From NCBI RefSeq assembly GCF_000718785.1, contig NZ_JOCA01000019.1, forward strand, positions 1 through 64,000: a stretch of 64,000 nt of DNA. Reading direction: 5' to 3'. This document shows positions 43,302-53,102 of this stretch, one piece after another (position 1 is the stretch's first letter; every line of letters begins with the position of its first letter). The translations under genes and the position numbers were made by a program. The DNA is from Streptomyces sp. NRRL WC-3626 (GTDB taxonomy: Bacteria; Actinomycetota; Actinomycetes; Streptomycetales; Streptomycetaceae). The notes beneath the pieces are model-generated. The model was not told the origin of the DNA. It ran no database searches and worked only from the letters and a program-made list of their open reading frames with translations.

Positions 43302-44552
43302 ATGAGCACCGCCACCGCCTCGGCGGCCCCCGCGAAGAAGCGGGGATCCGGCCTGTTCCAGGGCCTGCAGAAGGTCGGCCGCAGCCTTCAGCTCCCGATC
43401 GCCGTCCTGCCGGCGGCGGGCATCCTGCTCCGGCTCGGTCAGCCGGACGTGTTCGGCGCCGAAGGCTTCGGCTGGGACAAGGTCGCGGCCGTGTTCGCCA
43501 CCGCCGGCGGTGCGATCTTCGACAACCTGCCGATGCTCTTCTGCATCGGTGTCGCGATCGGCTTCGCCAAGAAGGCCGACGGCTCCACCGCCCTCGCCGC
43601 CCTCGTCGGCTTCCTGGTCTACAGCAACGTCCTGAAGGCGTTCCCGGTCACCGAGGCCAAGGTGCAGGACGGCGCGGACATAGCCGCGACGTACAACAAC
43701 CCGGGTGTCCTCGGCGGCATCCTGATGGGTCTGCTGGCGGCGGTGCTGTGGCAGCGGTACCACCGCAAGCAGCTGGTGGACTGGCTGGGCTTCTTCAACG
43801 GCCGCCGGCTCGTGCCGATCATCATGGCCTTCGTCGGCACCCTCATGGGCGTCTTCTTCGGTCTGGTCTGGGAGCCGATCGGTGAGGTCATCTCCGACGC
43901 CGGTGAGTGGATCACCGGTCTGGGCGCCGCGGGTGCCGGTCTGTTCGGTCTGATCAACCGCGCGCTGATCCCGATCGGCATGCACCAGTTCGTGAACACC
44001 GTCTCCTGGTTCCAGATCGGTGACTTCACCAACGCGGCGGGCGAGGTCGTCCACGGTGACCTGAACCGCTTCTTCGCCGGTGACCCGGACGCCGGTCTGT
44101 TCATGTCGGGCTTCTTCCCGATCATGATGTTCGGTCTCCCCGCCGCCGCCATCGCCATCGCGCACGCCGCCCGTCCCGAGCGCCGCAAGGCCGTGATGGG
44201 CATGATGGTCTCGCTCGCGCTGACGTCCTTCGTGACCGGTGTGACCGAGCCGATCGAGTTCTCGTTCATGTTCATCGCCCCGCTGCTGTACGTGATCCAC
44301 GCGGTGCTCACCGCGGCGGCCATGGCGATCACCTGGGCGTTCGGTGTCCACGCGGGCTTCACCTTCTCCGCGGGCGCGATCGACTACGGGCTCAACTGGA
44401 ACCTGGCGACCAAGCCATGGCTGATCATCCCGATCGGTCTGGTGTTCGCGGCGATCTACTACGTGGTCTTCCGCTTCGCGATCACCAAGTTCAACCTGCC
44501 GACTCCGGGCCGTGAGCCGGAGGAGGAACTCGAGGACGCCACCAAGGCGTGA
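43302..44552 (+). CDS. nagE2: PTS EIIC permease, N-acetylglucosamine (main uptake permease)
   Basis: A 416-residue EIIC with FQGLQKVGRSLQLPIAVLPA, VDWLGFFNGRRLVPIIMAFV, IGMHQFVNTVSWFQIGDF, FMSGFFPIMMFGLPAAAIAI and TGVTEPIEFSFMFIAP. It is clearly a paralogue of nagE1 but lacks the two-Cys loop. AGGAAG precedes the ATG. The equivalent S. coelicolor gene is the principal GlcNAc permease. Import with NagF and Crr yields GlcNAc-6-phosphate. A strong terminator follows. Confidence 0.93.
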   Translation: MSTATASAAPAKKRGSGLFQGLQKVGRSLQLPIAVLPAAGILLRLGQPDVFGAEGFGWDKVAAVFATAGGAIFDNLPMLFCIGVAIGFAKKADGSTALAALVGFLVYSNVLKAFPVTEAKVQDGADIAATYNNPGVLGGILMGLLAAVLWQRYHRKQLVDWLGFFNGRRLVPIIMAFVGTLMGVFFGLVWEPIGEVISDAGEWITGLGAAGAGLFGLINRALIPIGMHQFVNTVSWFQIGDFTNAAGEVVHGDLNRFFAGDPDAGLFMSGFFPIMMFGLPAAAIAIAHAARPERRKAVMGMMVSLALTSFVTGVTEPIEFSFMFIAPLLYVIHAVLTAAAMAITWAFGVHAGFTFSAGAIDYGLNWNLATKPWLIIPIGLVFAAIYYVVFRFAITKFNLPTPGREPEEELEDATKA

Positions 44553-44569
44553 GCGGTCCCCGTACGAAC

Positions 44570-44614
44570 GGGAGGGCCCCGGAACCGAACTCGGTTCCGG
44601 GGCCCTCCCCTTTG
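44570..44614 (+). terminator. Strong hairpin terminator after nagE2
   Basis: Perfect 18-base arms (GGGAGGGCCCCGGAACCG and its complement) surround AACT and are followed by CTTTG. The site lies between convergent nagE2 and the MBL hydrolase gene, and may end transcription from both. Confidence 0.88.
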
Positions 44615-44621
44615 CAGCTGC

Positions 44622-45374
44622 TCAGATCACGTACGTCGCTCCCGGCGCGGCCAGGCCCACCGAGCCTGCGTACACCTCGCGGGCGTCGGTGAGGTTGATC
44701 TGCGGGTCGGTCCACGGGGGGATGTGGGTGAGGATCAGGCGGCGGGCGCCCGCGCGGGCCGCCGTCTCACCCGCCTCGCGGCCGTTGAGGTGCAGGTCGG
44801 GGATGTTCTCCTTGCCGTGCGTGAACGCGGCCTCGCACAGGAAGAGGTCGGCGTCGCGGGCGAGGTCGTCGAGCGCGGGGCTCACTCCGGTGTCGCCGGA
44901 GTACGTCAGCGTCCTCCCGCCGTGTTCGATACGGATGCCGTACGCCTCGACCGGGTGCGCGACGCGCTCGGTGTGGACGAGGAACGGGCCGATCTCGAAC
45001 GTGGAGGGCTTGACGGTGTGGAAGTCGAAGACCTCGCTCATGGAGGAGGCCGTGGGCGTGTCGGCGTAGGCGGTGGTCAGCCGGTGCTCGGTGCCCTCGG
45101 GGCCGTAGACCGGCAGGGGGGCGCAGCGGCCGCCTTCGTGCCGGTAGTAACGCGCCACGAAGTAGGCGCACATGTCGATGCAGTGGTCGGCGTGCAGATG
45201 GCTGAGGAAGATCGCGTCGAGGTCGTAGAGACCGCAGTGGCGCTGCAGCTCGCCGAGGGCGCCGTTGCCCATGTCGAGGAGCAGCCGGAAGCCGTCGGCC
45301 TCGACGAGGTAGCTCGAGCAGGCCGATTCCGCGGACGGGAACGACCCCGAGCAGCCGACGACGGTGAGCTTCAT
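44622..45374 (-). CDS. MBL-fold metallo-hydrolase, RNase Z-like
   Basis: A 250-residue metallo-beta-lactamase-fold protein. It opens KLTVVGCSGSFPSAESACSS, with the metal site SHLHADHCID (HXHXDH), TYSGDTGVSPAL (metal Asp), and LILTHIPPW (final His). The short single-domain form resembles RNase Z/phosphodiesterase-type hydrolases. ATG 45374 starts at the conserved first strand. The exact substrate is uncertain; it may be a tRNA-processing or cyclic phosphodiesterase enzyme. Confidence 0.85.
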   Translation of the reverse strand: MKLTVVGCSGSFPSAESACSSYLVEADGFRLLLDMGNGALGELQRHCGLYDLDAIFLSHLHADHCIDMCAYFVARYYRHEGGRCAPLPVYGPEGTEHRLTTAYADTPTASSMSEVFDFHTVKPSTFEIGPFLVHTERVAHPVEAYGIRIEHGGRTLTYSGDTGVSPALDDLARDADLFLCEAAFTHGKENIPDLHLNGREAGETAARAGARRLILTHIPPWTDPQINLTDAREVYAGSVGLAAPGATYVI

Positions 45375-45575
45375 GAAGCAGAAACCTCCGCTGCGGGTGT
45401 GGGAAGACGGGGGTCGTGCGGTTCGTCGAGCGTAAGGCGCAAAACCTGTGGTCGCTCCTCCGCCAGGGGCTGTTGTGGGCGAACTCACCTGTGCTGTCAC
45501 CGGTTCGGCTGGATGGGGCGCATGCCGGGGCGGGAAGGGGCGCGCGGTGGTGGTGTGCGCCGGTACGGTCGGGGC

Positions 45576-45713
45576 ATGGACACGGCCTGGTGGCTCGCGC
45601 TCGCCGCGGTGGTACTGCTCGGGTTCGTCACGGCGCTCGTCGACGGGTGGGGCCGGGGGCACCGGCCCCGGCGACGGCGTGGGCCGAGGAGAGGTGACGG
45701 CGAGCGGGAGTGA
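45576..45713 (+). CDS. Small single-span membrane protein
   Basis: A 45-residue frame with one helix (AWWLALAAVVLLGFVTALVD) and a strongly basic C-terminus (RGHRPRRRRGPRRGDGE), the usual positive-inside pattern. The coding bias is good. No clear ribosome site precedes the ATG. Function unknown. Confidence 0.45.
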   Translation: MDTAWWLALAAVVLLGFVTALVDGWGRGHRPRRRRGPRRGDGERE

Positions 45714-45733
45714 TCCCGCGCGGGGCATGCGAA

Positions 45734-45760
45734 AGGGGCCGGAGTCGGGCTCCGGCCCCT
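45734..45760 (-). terminator. Terminator of the cysO-cysM transcript
   Basis: GGGGCCGGAG and CTCCGGCCCC surround TCGGG. On the minus strand the hairpin is followed by TTTCG, 22 bases after the cysM stop. Confidence 0.8.
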
Positions 45761-45782
45761 GGGCCCCGGTTCACACGTGGCG

Positions 45783-46739
<957 letters not shown>

Positions 46740-47018
46740 TCAGGCCATGCCGCCGGCGACCGCCGGCAGGATCGTGACGCTGTCGCCGTCGGTCAGCTTG
46801 GTGTTGATGCCGTCGAGGAAGCGGACGTCCTCGTCGTTGAGGTAGACGTTGACGAAGCGGCGCAGCTGCTCGCCGTCCACGATGCGGGCGTGGATGCCCG
46901 TGTGCCGGGTCTCGAGGTCGGTGAAGAGCTCGGCGAGGGTGTTCCCGGTGCCGTCCACCGCTTTCTGACCGTCGGTGTACTGGCGGAGGATGGTCGGGAT
47001 GCGGACCTCGATGGCCAT
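46740..47018 (-). CDS. cysO: Sulfur-carrier protein CysO (MoaD/ThiS family)
   Basis: A 92-residue ubiquitin-like protein: EVRIPTILRQYTDGQKAVDG, RRFVNVYLNDEDVRFLDGIN, TKLTDGDSVTILPAVAGGMA. The sulfur-carrying Gly-Gly is followed by two extra residues (Met-Ala), so the tail must be trimmed before thiocarboxylate formation. GGAG lies before ATG 47018. It delivers sulfide to CysM. It lies between the leader peptide gene and cysM. Confidence 0.92.
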   Translation of the reverse strand: MAIEVRIPTILRQYTDGQKAVDGTGNTLAELFTDLETRHTGIHARIVDGEQLRRFVNVYLNDEDVRFLDGINTKLTDGDSVTILPAVAGGMA

Positions 47019-47120
47019 GGCTGAGGGCTCCTGTCGGAAGTGTCTGTCGTGGGTACGTAAGGGCGCGCGGGGGCGCGCGGCAGTCCGCCGCGGCTCACGG
47101 CCCACGGCGGCAGCGGAAGA

Positions 47121-47216
47121 TCAACAGATGGCGCTGTTCAGCCTGCACAGGTCGACGTGCAGCCGCGCCACGAGCAGCGTGCCCGGCGTCGTTTCGCTCA
47201 CGTCATGGAGAACCAT
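47121..47216 (-). CDS. Cys-containing putative leader peptide upstream of cysO-cysM
   Basis: A 31-residue frame ending ARLHVDLCRLNSAIC, the motif of actinobacterial putative leader peptides found upstream of sulfur-assimilation genes. It holds two Cys codons, including the last codon. It stops 102 bases before cysO. Ribosome stalling when cysteinyl-tRNA is scarce would allow control of the downstream genes; that mechanism is inferred from the family and position. Confidence 0.75.
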   Translation of the reverse strand: MVLHDVSETTPGTLLVARLHVDLCRLNSAIC

Positions 47217-47315
47217 GGGGTCATCGTATCGATTCCCGGACGGGTTCCCGGAGTGTGATCTCACGCTTCGGACACCTTTCTTCCGCGATACGAGATCGGG
47301 GGTCGGTCGGCCGGT

Positions 47316-47738
47316 TCAGTACGCCTCTACGATCTTGACCTCCTCCTCGGTGATCTCGCCCTCGAGGATGCGGAACGAGCGGAACTGGAACTCTCCGGCG
47401 CCGTCGGTGTCGGCGGTGGAGACCAGGACGTAGTGGGCGCCGGGCTCGTTGGCATAGGTGACGTCGGTGCGGGAGGGGTAGGCCTCGGTGGCGGTGTGGG
47501 AGTGGTAGATGACCACGGGCTCCTCGTCCCGGTCGTCCATCTCCCGGTACAGCTTCAGCAGGTCCTGGGAGTCGAACTCGTAGAAGGTGGGCGAGCGCGC
47601 CGCGTTCAGCATGGGGATGAAGCGCTCGGGGCGGCCGGCGCCCACCGGGCCCGCCACCACGCCGCACGCCTCGTCGGGGTGGTCCTCGCGGGCGTGGGCG
47701 ACGATCCGGTCGTACAGGTCCTGGGTGATGGTCAGCAT
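47316..47738 (-). CDS. mec: Mov34/MPN/PAD-1 (JAMM) protease, Mec-like
   Basis: A 140-residue zinc metalloprotease: AREDHPDEACGVVAGPV (catalytic Glu region) and VVIYHSHTATEAYPSRTDV, the HXH...S...D JAMM signature. It hydrolyses the bond between CysO and cysteine, releasing free cysteine, and could also trim the Met-Ala tail of CysO. It is 100 bases upstream of the leader peptide, same strand. Confidence 0.9.
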   Translation of the reverse strand: MLTITQDLYDRIVAHAREDHPDEACGVVAGPVGAGRPERFIPMLNAARSPTFYEFDSQDLLKLYREMDDRDEEPVVIYHSHTATEAYPSRTDVTYANEPGAHYVLVSTADTDGAGEFQFRSFRILEGEITEEEVKIVEAY

Positions 47739-47869
47739 GGGGCCCAGGATAGGCAACGGGCCGCTCCGTACCGAGGGGTGGTACGGAACGGCCCGTATGC
47801 CGGACGCCTGAGCGGTGGGCGCAGGGGGTGCCACGAGTACTCCCTGCGTCCCGGCGTCCCGGGTGGTGG

Positions 47870-49294
47870 TCAGCCCACCTTCTCGAAGTCGCCTTCGTCG
47901 CGGCGGGTGACCTGCGGATTGCGGGACTTCAGGACGGCCCAGCCGACCCCGAGGGCCGCGGCCCAGCCGGCCATCACGTAGAGGCAGATCCTGGCATCCT
48001 CGTCGATCACGATCAGGCCCAGGACGAAGACCAGGAACGCGATGGCGATGTAGGAGCAGACGGAGCCGCCGGGTGCCGGGAAGGACGATGCGGGCAGCCG
48101 GCCCGCGACGACCTTGCGGCGGTAGAGGACGTGGCTGATCAGGATCATCAGCCAGGTCCAGATACCGGCCGCGGTGGCGATGGAGGTGACGTAGCCGAAG
48201 GCCTTCTCGGGGACGATGTAGTTCAGGACGACGCCGACGCCCATGAAGACCACGGAGGTGGTGATGCCGAGCGCCGGGGTCTTGGTGGAGGACAGCCGCC
48301 GGAAGATCTGCGGGGCCTCCCCGTTGTCGGCGAGGTTGCGCAGCATGCGGCCGGTGGAGTACATGCCGGAGTTGCAGGACGACAGGGCCGCGGTGAGGAC
48401 GACGAAGTTGACGATGCCGGCGCCGGCCGGGATGCCGATGACCGCGAACGCCTTCACGAAGGGGCTGGCGTCGGCGGAGAACTCGGTCCACTTGACGACG
48501 CACAGGATGACGGTGAGGGCGCCGACGTAGAAGAGGGCGATGCGCCAGGGCAGGGTGTTGATCGCCTTGGGCAGGGTCTTCTCGGGGTTCTCGGACTCGC
48601 CCGCCGTGACGCCGACGAGTTCGACGGCGAGGTAGGCGAACATGACGCCCTGCAGCGTCATCAGGGACGAGCCGATGCCCTTGGGGAAGAAGCCGTCGAA
48701 GGCCCAGAGGTTGGAGACGGCGGCGGTGTCACCGGCCTGGCTGAAGCCGAGGGTGAGGACGCCGAGGCCGATCACGATCATGCCGATGATGGCGGTGACC
48801 TTGACCATCGAGAACCAGAACTCGATCTCGCCGAACAGCTTCACCGAGATCAGGTTGGCGGCGAACAGGATGACCAGGAAGACCAGGGCCGATGTCCACT
48901 GCGGGATGGCCGGGAACCAGTAGTTGATGTAGATGGCGGCGGCGGTCAGCTCGGCCATGCCGGTGACCACCCACATCAGCCAGTACGTCCAGCCGGTGAA
49001 GTAGCCGAAGAACGGGCCGAGGAACTCGCGCGAGTACTCGGCGAACGAGCCCGAGACGGGACGGTAGAGCAGCAGCTCGCCGAGGGCCCGCATGATGAAG
49101 AAGATGATGACGCCGGCGAGGGCGTACATGACGATCAGGCTGGGGCCCGCCTTGGCGATGTTCGCGCCGGCTCCCAGGAAGAGGCCGACGCCGATGGCGC
49201 CGCCGATCGCGATCATCTGGACCTGACGGCTGTTGAGGCCGCGCTCGTACCCCTCTTCGGGTACGGACTCCGTGTCGACCTGCGGTGAGGCCAT
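47870..49294 (-). CDS. Amino acid permease (AAT/APC family)
   Basis: A 474-residue twelve-helix permease: LNSRQVQMIAIGGAIGVGLF, LGAGANIAKAGPSLIVMYAL, and the family's GEIEFWFSMVKVTAI segment, with ELVGVTAGESENPEKTLPKA between helices 6 and 7. It transports a neutral or aromatic amino acid with protons. ATG 49294 is preferred because it sits about ten bases after AAAGG and gives the usual start; a Met at 49315 is also open. Confidence 0.9.
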   Translation of the reverse strand: MASPQVDTESVPEEGYERGLNSRQVQMIAIGGAIGVGLFLGAGANIAKAGPSLIVMYALAGVIIFFIMRALGELLLYRPVSGSFAEYSREFLGPFFGYFTGWTYWLMWVVTGMAELTAAAIYINYWFPAIPQWTSALVFLVILFAANLISVKLFGEIEFWFSMVKVTAIIGMIVIGLGVLTLGFSQAGDTAAVSNLWAFDGFFPKGIGSSLMTLQGVMFAYLAVELVGVTAGESENPEKTLPKAINTLPWRIALFYVGALTVILCVVKWTEFSADASPFVKAFAVIGIPAGAGIVNFVVLTAALSSCNSGMYSTGRMLRNLADNGEAPQIFRRLSSTKTPALGITTSVVFMGVGVVLNYIVPEKAFGYVTSIATAAGIWTWLMILISHVLYRRKVVAGRLPASSFPAPGGSVCSYIAIAFLVFVLGLIVIDEDARICLYVMAGWAAALGVGWAVLKSRNPQVTRRDEGDFEKVG

Positions 49295-49553
49295 GTGTGA
49301 TGCGCCTTTCTCCATGCCGACCCGGGCCGCTGTCGGCCCCGGATCGGGTCTCGATCCCCCCGGACTGATGGAGCTGGGCGGGCTCTGGGAGTCCGCCCGT
49401 GCCTGGCTGGCGGTCGCCGGCTCGGTGGCGCACCCGGCGGAACATTCGGGTGGTGTTCGCCGGGCGGTCGTGAAGATTTATCACGGCCGCAATACTGATC
49501 ACAGGGTCGCTCTGTGGCGTGCTTCACAGGAAGAAGCGGACAAAAGACACCTG

Positions 49554-49578
49554 AAGAGCCCATAGATGGCGGGCTCTT
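49554..49578. terminator. Hairpin in the gap upstream of the permease
   Basis: AAGAGCCC and GGGCTCTT surround a 9-base loop, followed by TG. The 391 bases from 49295 to 49685 contain only short frames without good starts, so this hairpin may be an orphan terminator or a small RNA end. Confidence 0.45.
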
Positions 49579-49685
49579 TGACGGATTCGTTATCCGGATT
49601 TGAGTGTCCTCTGAGCGAACACGTCAGCGCACTTTTCCGGACATCCCGCGCCGACTCACGGCATGGTGGTCACCCGGACGGGGTC

Positions 49686-49849
49686 AGGGGGTGTCCGGCA
49701 CATGAGCGCGGAAGAAGGAGCGGCGTCTGGTGCGTGCGAGCGCAAGGCGCCGGAGCGTCCTCGTGGCGGAGCCACGTGGGCGGTTCGGCAACGCGGCGAT
49801 CGTGCGTGCCAGGCGTCGCGACGCCGCGGGCATGTGCCGGACACCCCCT
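49686..49849. mobile_element. 164-bp element with 19-bp perfect terminal inverted repeats (MITE-like)
   Basis: The left end AGGGGGTGTCCGGCACATG (49686-49704) is perfectly complementary to the right end (49831-49849). The 126-base interior is GC-rich and has no convincing gene. No clear target-site duplication flanks it. The right end overlaps the stop codon of the DUF2017 gene. Size and repeat geometry match a non-autonomous transposable element. Confidence 0.65.
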
Positions 49850-50525
49850 AAGGCATAAGGGTGTTGACGAGGGTCTCCTGGAGGCCGCCGAGCCACAGGT
49901 AGGCCATCACCATCGGCTTGCGCGGGTCCTCGTCGGGAAGGTGGAAGAGGAGGTCGCTGTCGTCCTCGTCGCTGACCTCCAGGCGGGAGCCGATGGCGAG
50001 GCGCAGGTCGTTGAGGGCGCCGAGCCACTGCCGGGACTTCTCCGGCGAGAGTTCCAGCATCGCCGCGCTCTCGCCGGCCGGGCTGAGCGCGTCCAGGGAG
50101 CGGATCACCGCGAGGGCGTTGTCGCGCTTGCCGGCCCGCAGGTCGTTCTCGGTGTAGCGGCGGAACTCGGCGGAGTACGCCTTCTGCTCCTCGGCCTTCT
50201 CGGGCCCGGGGGTGCCCTCGGGGTCGCGGTAGGCGTCCGGGAAGAGGCGGTGCAGCACCGGGTCGGAGGGGGGTTCGCTCGGGCCCTCGGCGAAGAGTTC
50301 GGCGAGCGGGTCGCCGGAGGCGTCCTCGGCCGGGCCGGGGCCGATGAGCTCCAGCAGCTGCACGGCGAGGGACCGGATGATGGAGATCTCGACGTCGTCG
50401 AGGGCGACGGCCGCGCCGCCGCCGGGGAGCGGTTCGAAGTGTCCTGGCATGGCGGCGATTCGCTGCTTCCGGTCCTGCGGGCGGGGGCGGGTCATGTCCG
50501 GTTCGGTCATGTCCGGATCGGTCAC
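49848..50525 (-). CDS. DUF2017 family protein
   Basis: A 225-residue soluble protein: [35 protein letters not shown], the long central helix region [20 protein letters not shown], and [23 protein letters not shown]2017 is always found next to clpS in actinobacteria and may act with the Clp protease adaptor. The GTG at 50525 overlaps the clpS stop by four bases; the later ATG at 50450 is the alternative start. The TAG stop is completed by the element at 49686-49849. Confidence 0.85.
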   Translation of the reverse strand: MTDPDMTEPDMTRPRPQDRKQRIAAMPGHFEPLPGGGAAVALDDVEISIIRSLAVQLLELIGPGPAEDASGDPLAELFAEGPSEPPSDPVLHRLFPDAYRDPEGTPGPEKAEEQKAYSAEFRRYTENDLRAGKRDNALAVIRSLDALSPAGESAAMLELSPEKSRQWLGALNDLRLAIGSRLEVSDEDDSDLLFHLPDEDPRKPMVMAYLWLGGLQETLVNTLMP

Positions 50526-50839
50526 TTGCGGTCGTGCTGGAGGGTGGCCCACAGTCCGTAGCCGTGCATGGCCTGGACGTCGCGTTCCATCTCTTCGCGG
50601 GTGCCGCTGGAGACGACCGCGCGGCCCTTGTGGTGGACGTCCAGCATGAGCTTGGTGGCCTTGTCCTTGGGATAGCCGAAGTACGACTGGAAGACGTACG
50701 TCACGTAGCTCATGAGGTTGACCGGGTCGTTGTGCACGATCGTGACCCACGGGACGTCGGGCTCGGGTACGGCGAAGACCTCCTCCGCCGACTCGGTGCG
50801 TTCGATCTCCAGGGGTGCGGGTGACGTCACACGCCCCAT
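50522..50839 (-). CDS. clpS: ATP-dependent Clp protease adaptor ClpS
   Basis: A 105-residue adaptor that feeds N-end-rule substrates to ClpAP/ClpCP. It shows [20 protein letters not shown] with the NDPVN substrate pocket, [20 protein letters not shown], and ending [15 protein letters not shown]. The start may be ATG 50839 or GTG 50830. It is divergent from the nicotinate phosphoribosyltransferase gene and coupled to DUF2017. Confidence 0.93.
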   Translation of the reverse strand: MGRVTSPAPLEIERTESAEEVFAVPEPDVPWVTIVHNDPVNLMSYVTYVFQSYFGYPKDKATKLMLDVHHKGRAVVSSGTREEMERDVQAMHGYGLWATLQHDRK

Positions 50840-50936
50840 GCTGCCACCGCAGGGGGGTGGACGCACAAACCGGCCCGCTGTTCCGGTCCCCGAACTGAAA
50901 TCGTCAAACTGACGAGATGGGGGTACCATCCCCCAC

Positions 50937-52283
50937 ATGAACACAGCGGATCTTGGGCTGCCGGTGGATGTTCCGTCGACGGCGCTCTTCACCGACCAGT
51001 ACGAGCTGACAATGCTGCGCGCCGCGCTGAAGGCCGGCACGGCCGGGCGGCGCAGCGTGTTCGAGGTCTTCACCCGGCGGCTGCCGGACGGCCGCCGCTA
51101 CGGCGTGGTGGCCGGCACCGGGCGGGTCCTGGACGCGGTGGAGAACTTCCGCTTCGGCCCGGACATGATCCGGTTCCTGCGGGCGAACGACATCGTCGAC
51201 GAGGAGACCCTGGACTGGCTCGCCGGCTACCGCTTCTCCGGTGACATCTGGGGCTACCCGGAGGGCGAGGTGTACTTCCCGGGCTCGCCGATCATGCGGG
51301 TCGAGGGCAGCTTCGCCGAGTGCGTGCTGCTGGAGACGGTGATCCTGTCGATCCTCAACCACGACTCGGCCATCGCCGCGGCGGCCTCCCGGATGTCGTC
51401 GGCCGCCGGGGACCGGCCGCTGATCGAGATGGGCGCCCGGCGCACCCACGAGCTGGCCGCGGTGGCCGCCTCGCGGGCCGCGTACGTCGGCGGCTTCACC
51501 TCCACCTCCGACCTCGCGGCCGGCTTCCGCTACGGCATCCCCACCGTGGGCACCTCCGCGCACGCCTTCACCCTGCTCCACGACAGCGAGCGGGACGCCT
51601 TCCGGGCCCAGGTGGACTCCCTCGGCGGCGGTACGACGCTGCTGGTGGACACCTATGACGTGGCCGAGGCGGTCCGTACGGCCGTGGAGGTCGCGGGGCC
51701 GGAGCTGGGCGCCGTACGGATCGACTCCGGGGACCTGCTGCTGGTGGCACACCGGGTGCGGCAGCAGCTGGACGAGCTGGGCGCCACCGGCACGAAGATC
51801 ATCGTGACCTCCGACCTGGATGAGTACGCCATCGCCTCGCTGGCGGCGGCGCCCGTGGACGCGTACGGGGTCGGCACCCAGCTGGTGACCGGCTCGGGGC
51901 ACCCGACGGCGTCCATGGTGTACAAGCTGGTCGCGCGCGCCGAGTCCGCCGGCCCGGAGGCGCCACTGGTGCCGGTGGCGAAACGATCCACCGGCGGGAA
52001 GACCTCCATCGGCGGCCGCAAGTGGGCCGCGCGGCGGCTGGACGAGTACGGCGTCGCCGAGGCGGAGGTGATCGGCACCGGGGACCTGCCGGAGGAGCTG
52101 GCCGGGCGGGAGCTGCTGGTGCCGCTGGTGTCGGGCGGTGAGGTGATCGCCCGGGAGCCGCTGGACGTGGTCCGCGAGCGGCACGCGGCGGCGCGGGCGG
52201 GGCTGCCGCTGTCGGCCACGCAGCTGTCGCGGGGGGAGCCGGTCCTGCCCACCGAGTACGTCCATGTGGGGTCGGGCGGCTAG
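50937..52283 (+). CDS. pncB: Nicotinate phosphoribosyltransferase
   Basis: A 448-residue enzyme that makes nicotinate mononucleotide from nicotinate and PRPP with ATP hydrolysis. It has [29 protein letters not shown] with the phosphorylated histidine, [10 protein letters not shown], and [17 protein letters not shown]. It is followed 94 bases later by nicotinamidase, so the two steps of the Preiss-Handler salvage route are adjacent. Confidence 0.94.
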   Translation: MNTADLGLPVDVPSTALFTDQYELTMLRAALKAGTAGRRSVFEVFTRRLPDGRRYGVVAGTGRVLDAVENFRFGPDMIRFLRANDIVDEETLDWLAGYRFSGDIWGYPEGEVYFPGSPIMRVEGSFAECVLLETVILSILNHDSAIAAAASRMSSAAGDRPLIEMGARRTHELAAVAASRAAYVGGFTSTSDLAAGFRYGIPTVGTSAHAFTLLHDSERDAFRAQVDSLGGGTTLLVDTYDVAEAVRTAVEVAGPELGAVRIDSGDLLLVAHRVRQQLDELGATGTKIIVTSDLDEYAIASLAAAPVDAYGVGTQLVTGSGHPTASMVYKLVARAESAGPEAPLVPVAKRSTGGKTSIGGRKWAARRLDEYGVAEAEVIGTGDLPEELAGRELLVPLVSGGEVIAREPLDVVRERHAAARAGLPLSATQLSRGEPVLPTEYVHVGSGG

Positions 52284-52377
52284 CCGCTCCCGCCCCTGTC
52301 CGTGTCGTCCGTCGTTCAATAGGCTCGGGGGTTACCCGTTCCCGGGCCGTCCGTCTCATAGCCGAAGGACACCTGTC

Positions 52378-52971
52378 ATGCGCCGCGCACTGATCGTCGT
52401 TGACGTGCAGAACGACTTCTGCGAGGGAGGCAGCCTCGCCGTGGCCGGCGGGGCGGATGTGGCCGCCGCCATCACCGAGCTGATCGGGCAGGCCGCGCCG
52501 GCCGGCGGGTACCGGCATGTCGTGGCCACCCGCGATCACCACATCGCGCCCGGTAATCACTTCGCCGACAACCCCGACTTCGTACGGTCCTGGCCGGCGC
52601 ACTGCGTCGCCGGGACGGAGGGGGTCGGGTTCCATCCGAACTTCGCACCCGCGGTGACGTCGGGGGCGGTGGACGCGGTGTTCTCGAAGGGGGCCTACTC
52701 GGCCGCCTACAGCGGGTTCGAGGGGGTCGACGAGAACGGGGAGTCGTTGGCGGAGTGGTTGCGGGAGCGGGCGGTGGACGAGGTGGACGTGGTGGGGATC
52801 GCCACGGACCACTGTGTGCGGGCCACCGCGGTGGACGCGGCGCGGGAGGGGTTTCGGGTGCGGGTGCTGTTGTCCTTGACGGCGGGGGTTGCCGCGGGGA
52901 CCACGGAGCGGGCGTTGGATGAGCTGCGCTCGGCGGGGGTGGAGCTTTCCGGGAAGCCCGTCGTTCAGTAG
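52378..52971 (+). CDS. pncA: Nicotinamidase
   Basis: A 197-residue isochorismatase-fold amidase: IVVDVQNDFCEGGSLAVAGG (catalytic Asp), TRDHHIAPGNHF (metal-binding Asp and histidines), FSKGAYSAAYSGFEG (catalytic Lys), and IATDHCVRATAVDA (catalytic Cys). It converts nicotinamide to nicotinate, the substrate of the upstream enzyme. AAGGAC precedes ATG 52378. Confidence 0.93.
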   Translation: MRRALIVVDVQNDFCEGGSLAVAGGADVAAAITELIGQAAPAGGYRHVVATRDHHIAPGNHFADNPDFVRSWPAHCVAGTEGVGFHPNFAPAVTSGAVDAVFSKGAYSAAYSGFEGVDENGESLAEWLRERAVDEVDVVGIATDHCVRATAVDAAREGFRVRVLLSLTAGVAAGTTERALDELRSAGVELSGKPVVQ

Positions 52972-53029
52972 CTGAGTGGCGGGGGGGGGCCGGGGGTGGG
53001 TTCGGCTCGCGGCGCCGAGCCGGTGCCGC

Positions 53030-53069
53030 CGCGCCCACCCGTGCCGCCCTGCGGCACGATTGCCCGCAG
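53030..53069 (+). repeat. Dispersed intergenic repeat copy
   Basis: GCGCCCACCCGTGCCGCC, then CTGCGGCACGATTGCCCGCA. The same block recurs at 60621-60661, and inverted at about 60474-60510. GTGCCGC...GCGGCAC forms a hairpin. No gene lies between 52972 and 53102. Confidence 0.7.
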
Positions 53070-53102
53070 CGGCGGGGGTGGGGGCTGCCCGCAGCTGCGC
53101 GG

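Noticed and set aside
41760..44351. Long minus-strand frames opposite nagE1 and nagE2
   Set aside because: Arg/His/Gln-rich shadows of the two EIIC genes, which carry GITEPIE-type motifs on the plus strand.
49233..49565. 110-codon plus-strand frame upstream of the permease
   Set aside because: It begins inside the permease gene on the opposite strand and has no ribosome site or recognisable domain.
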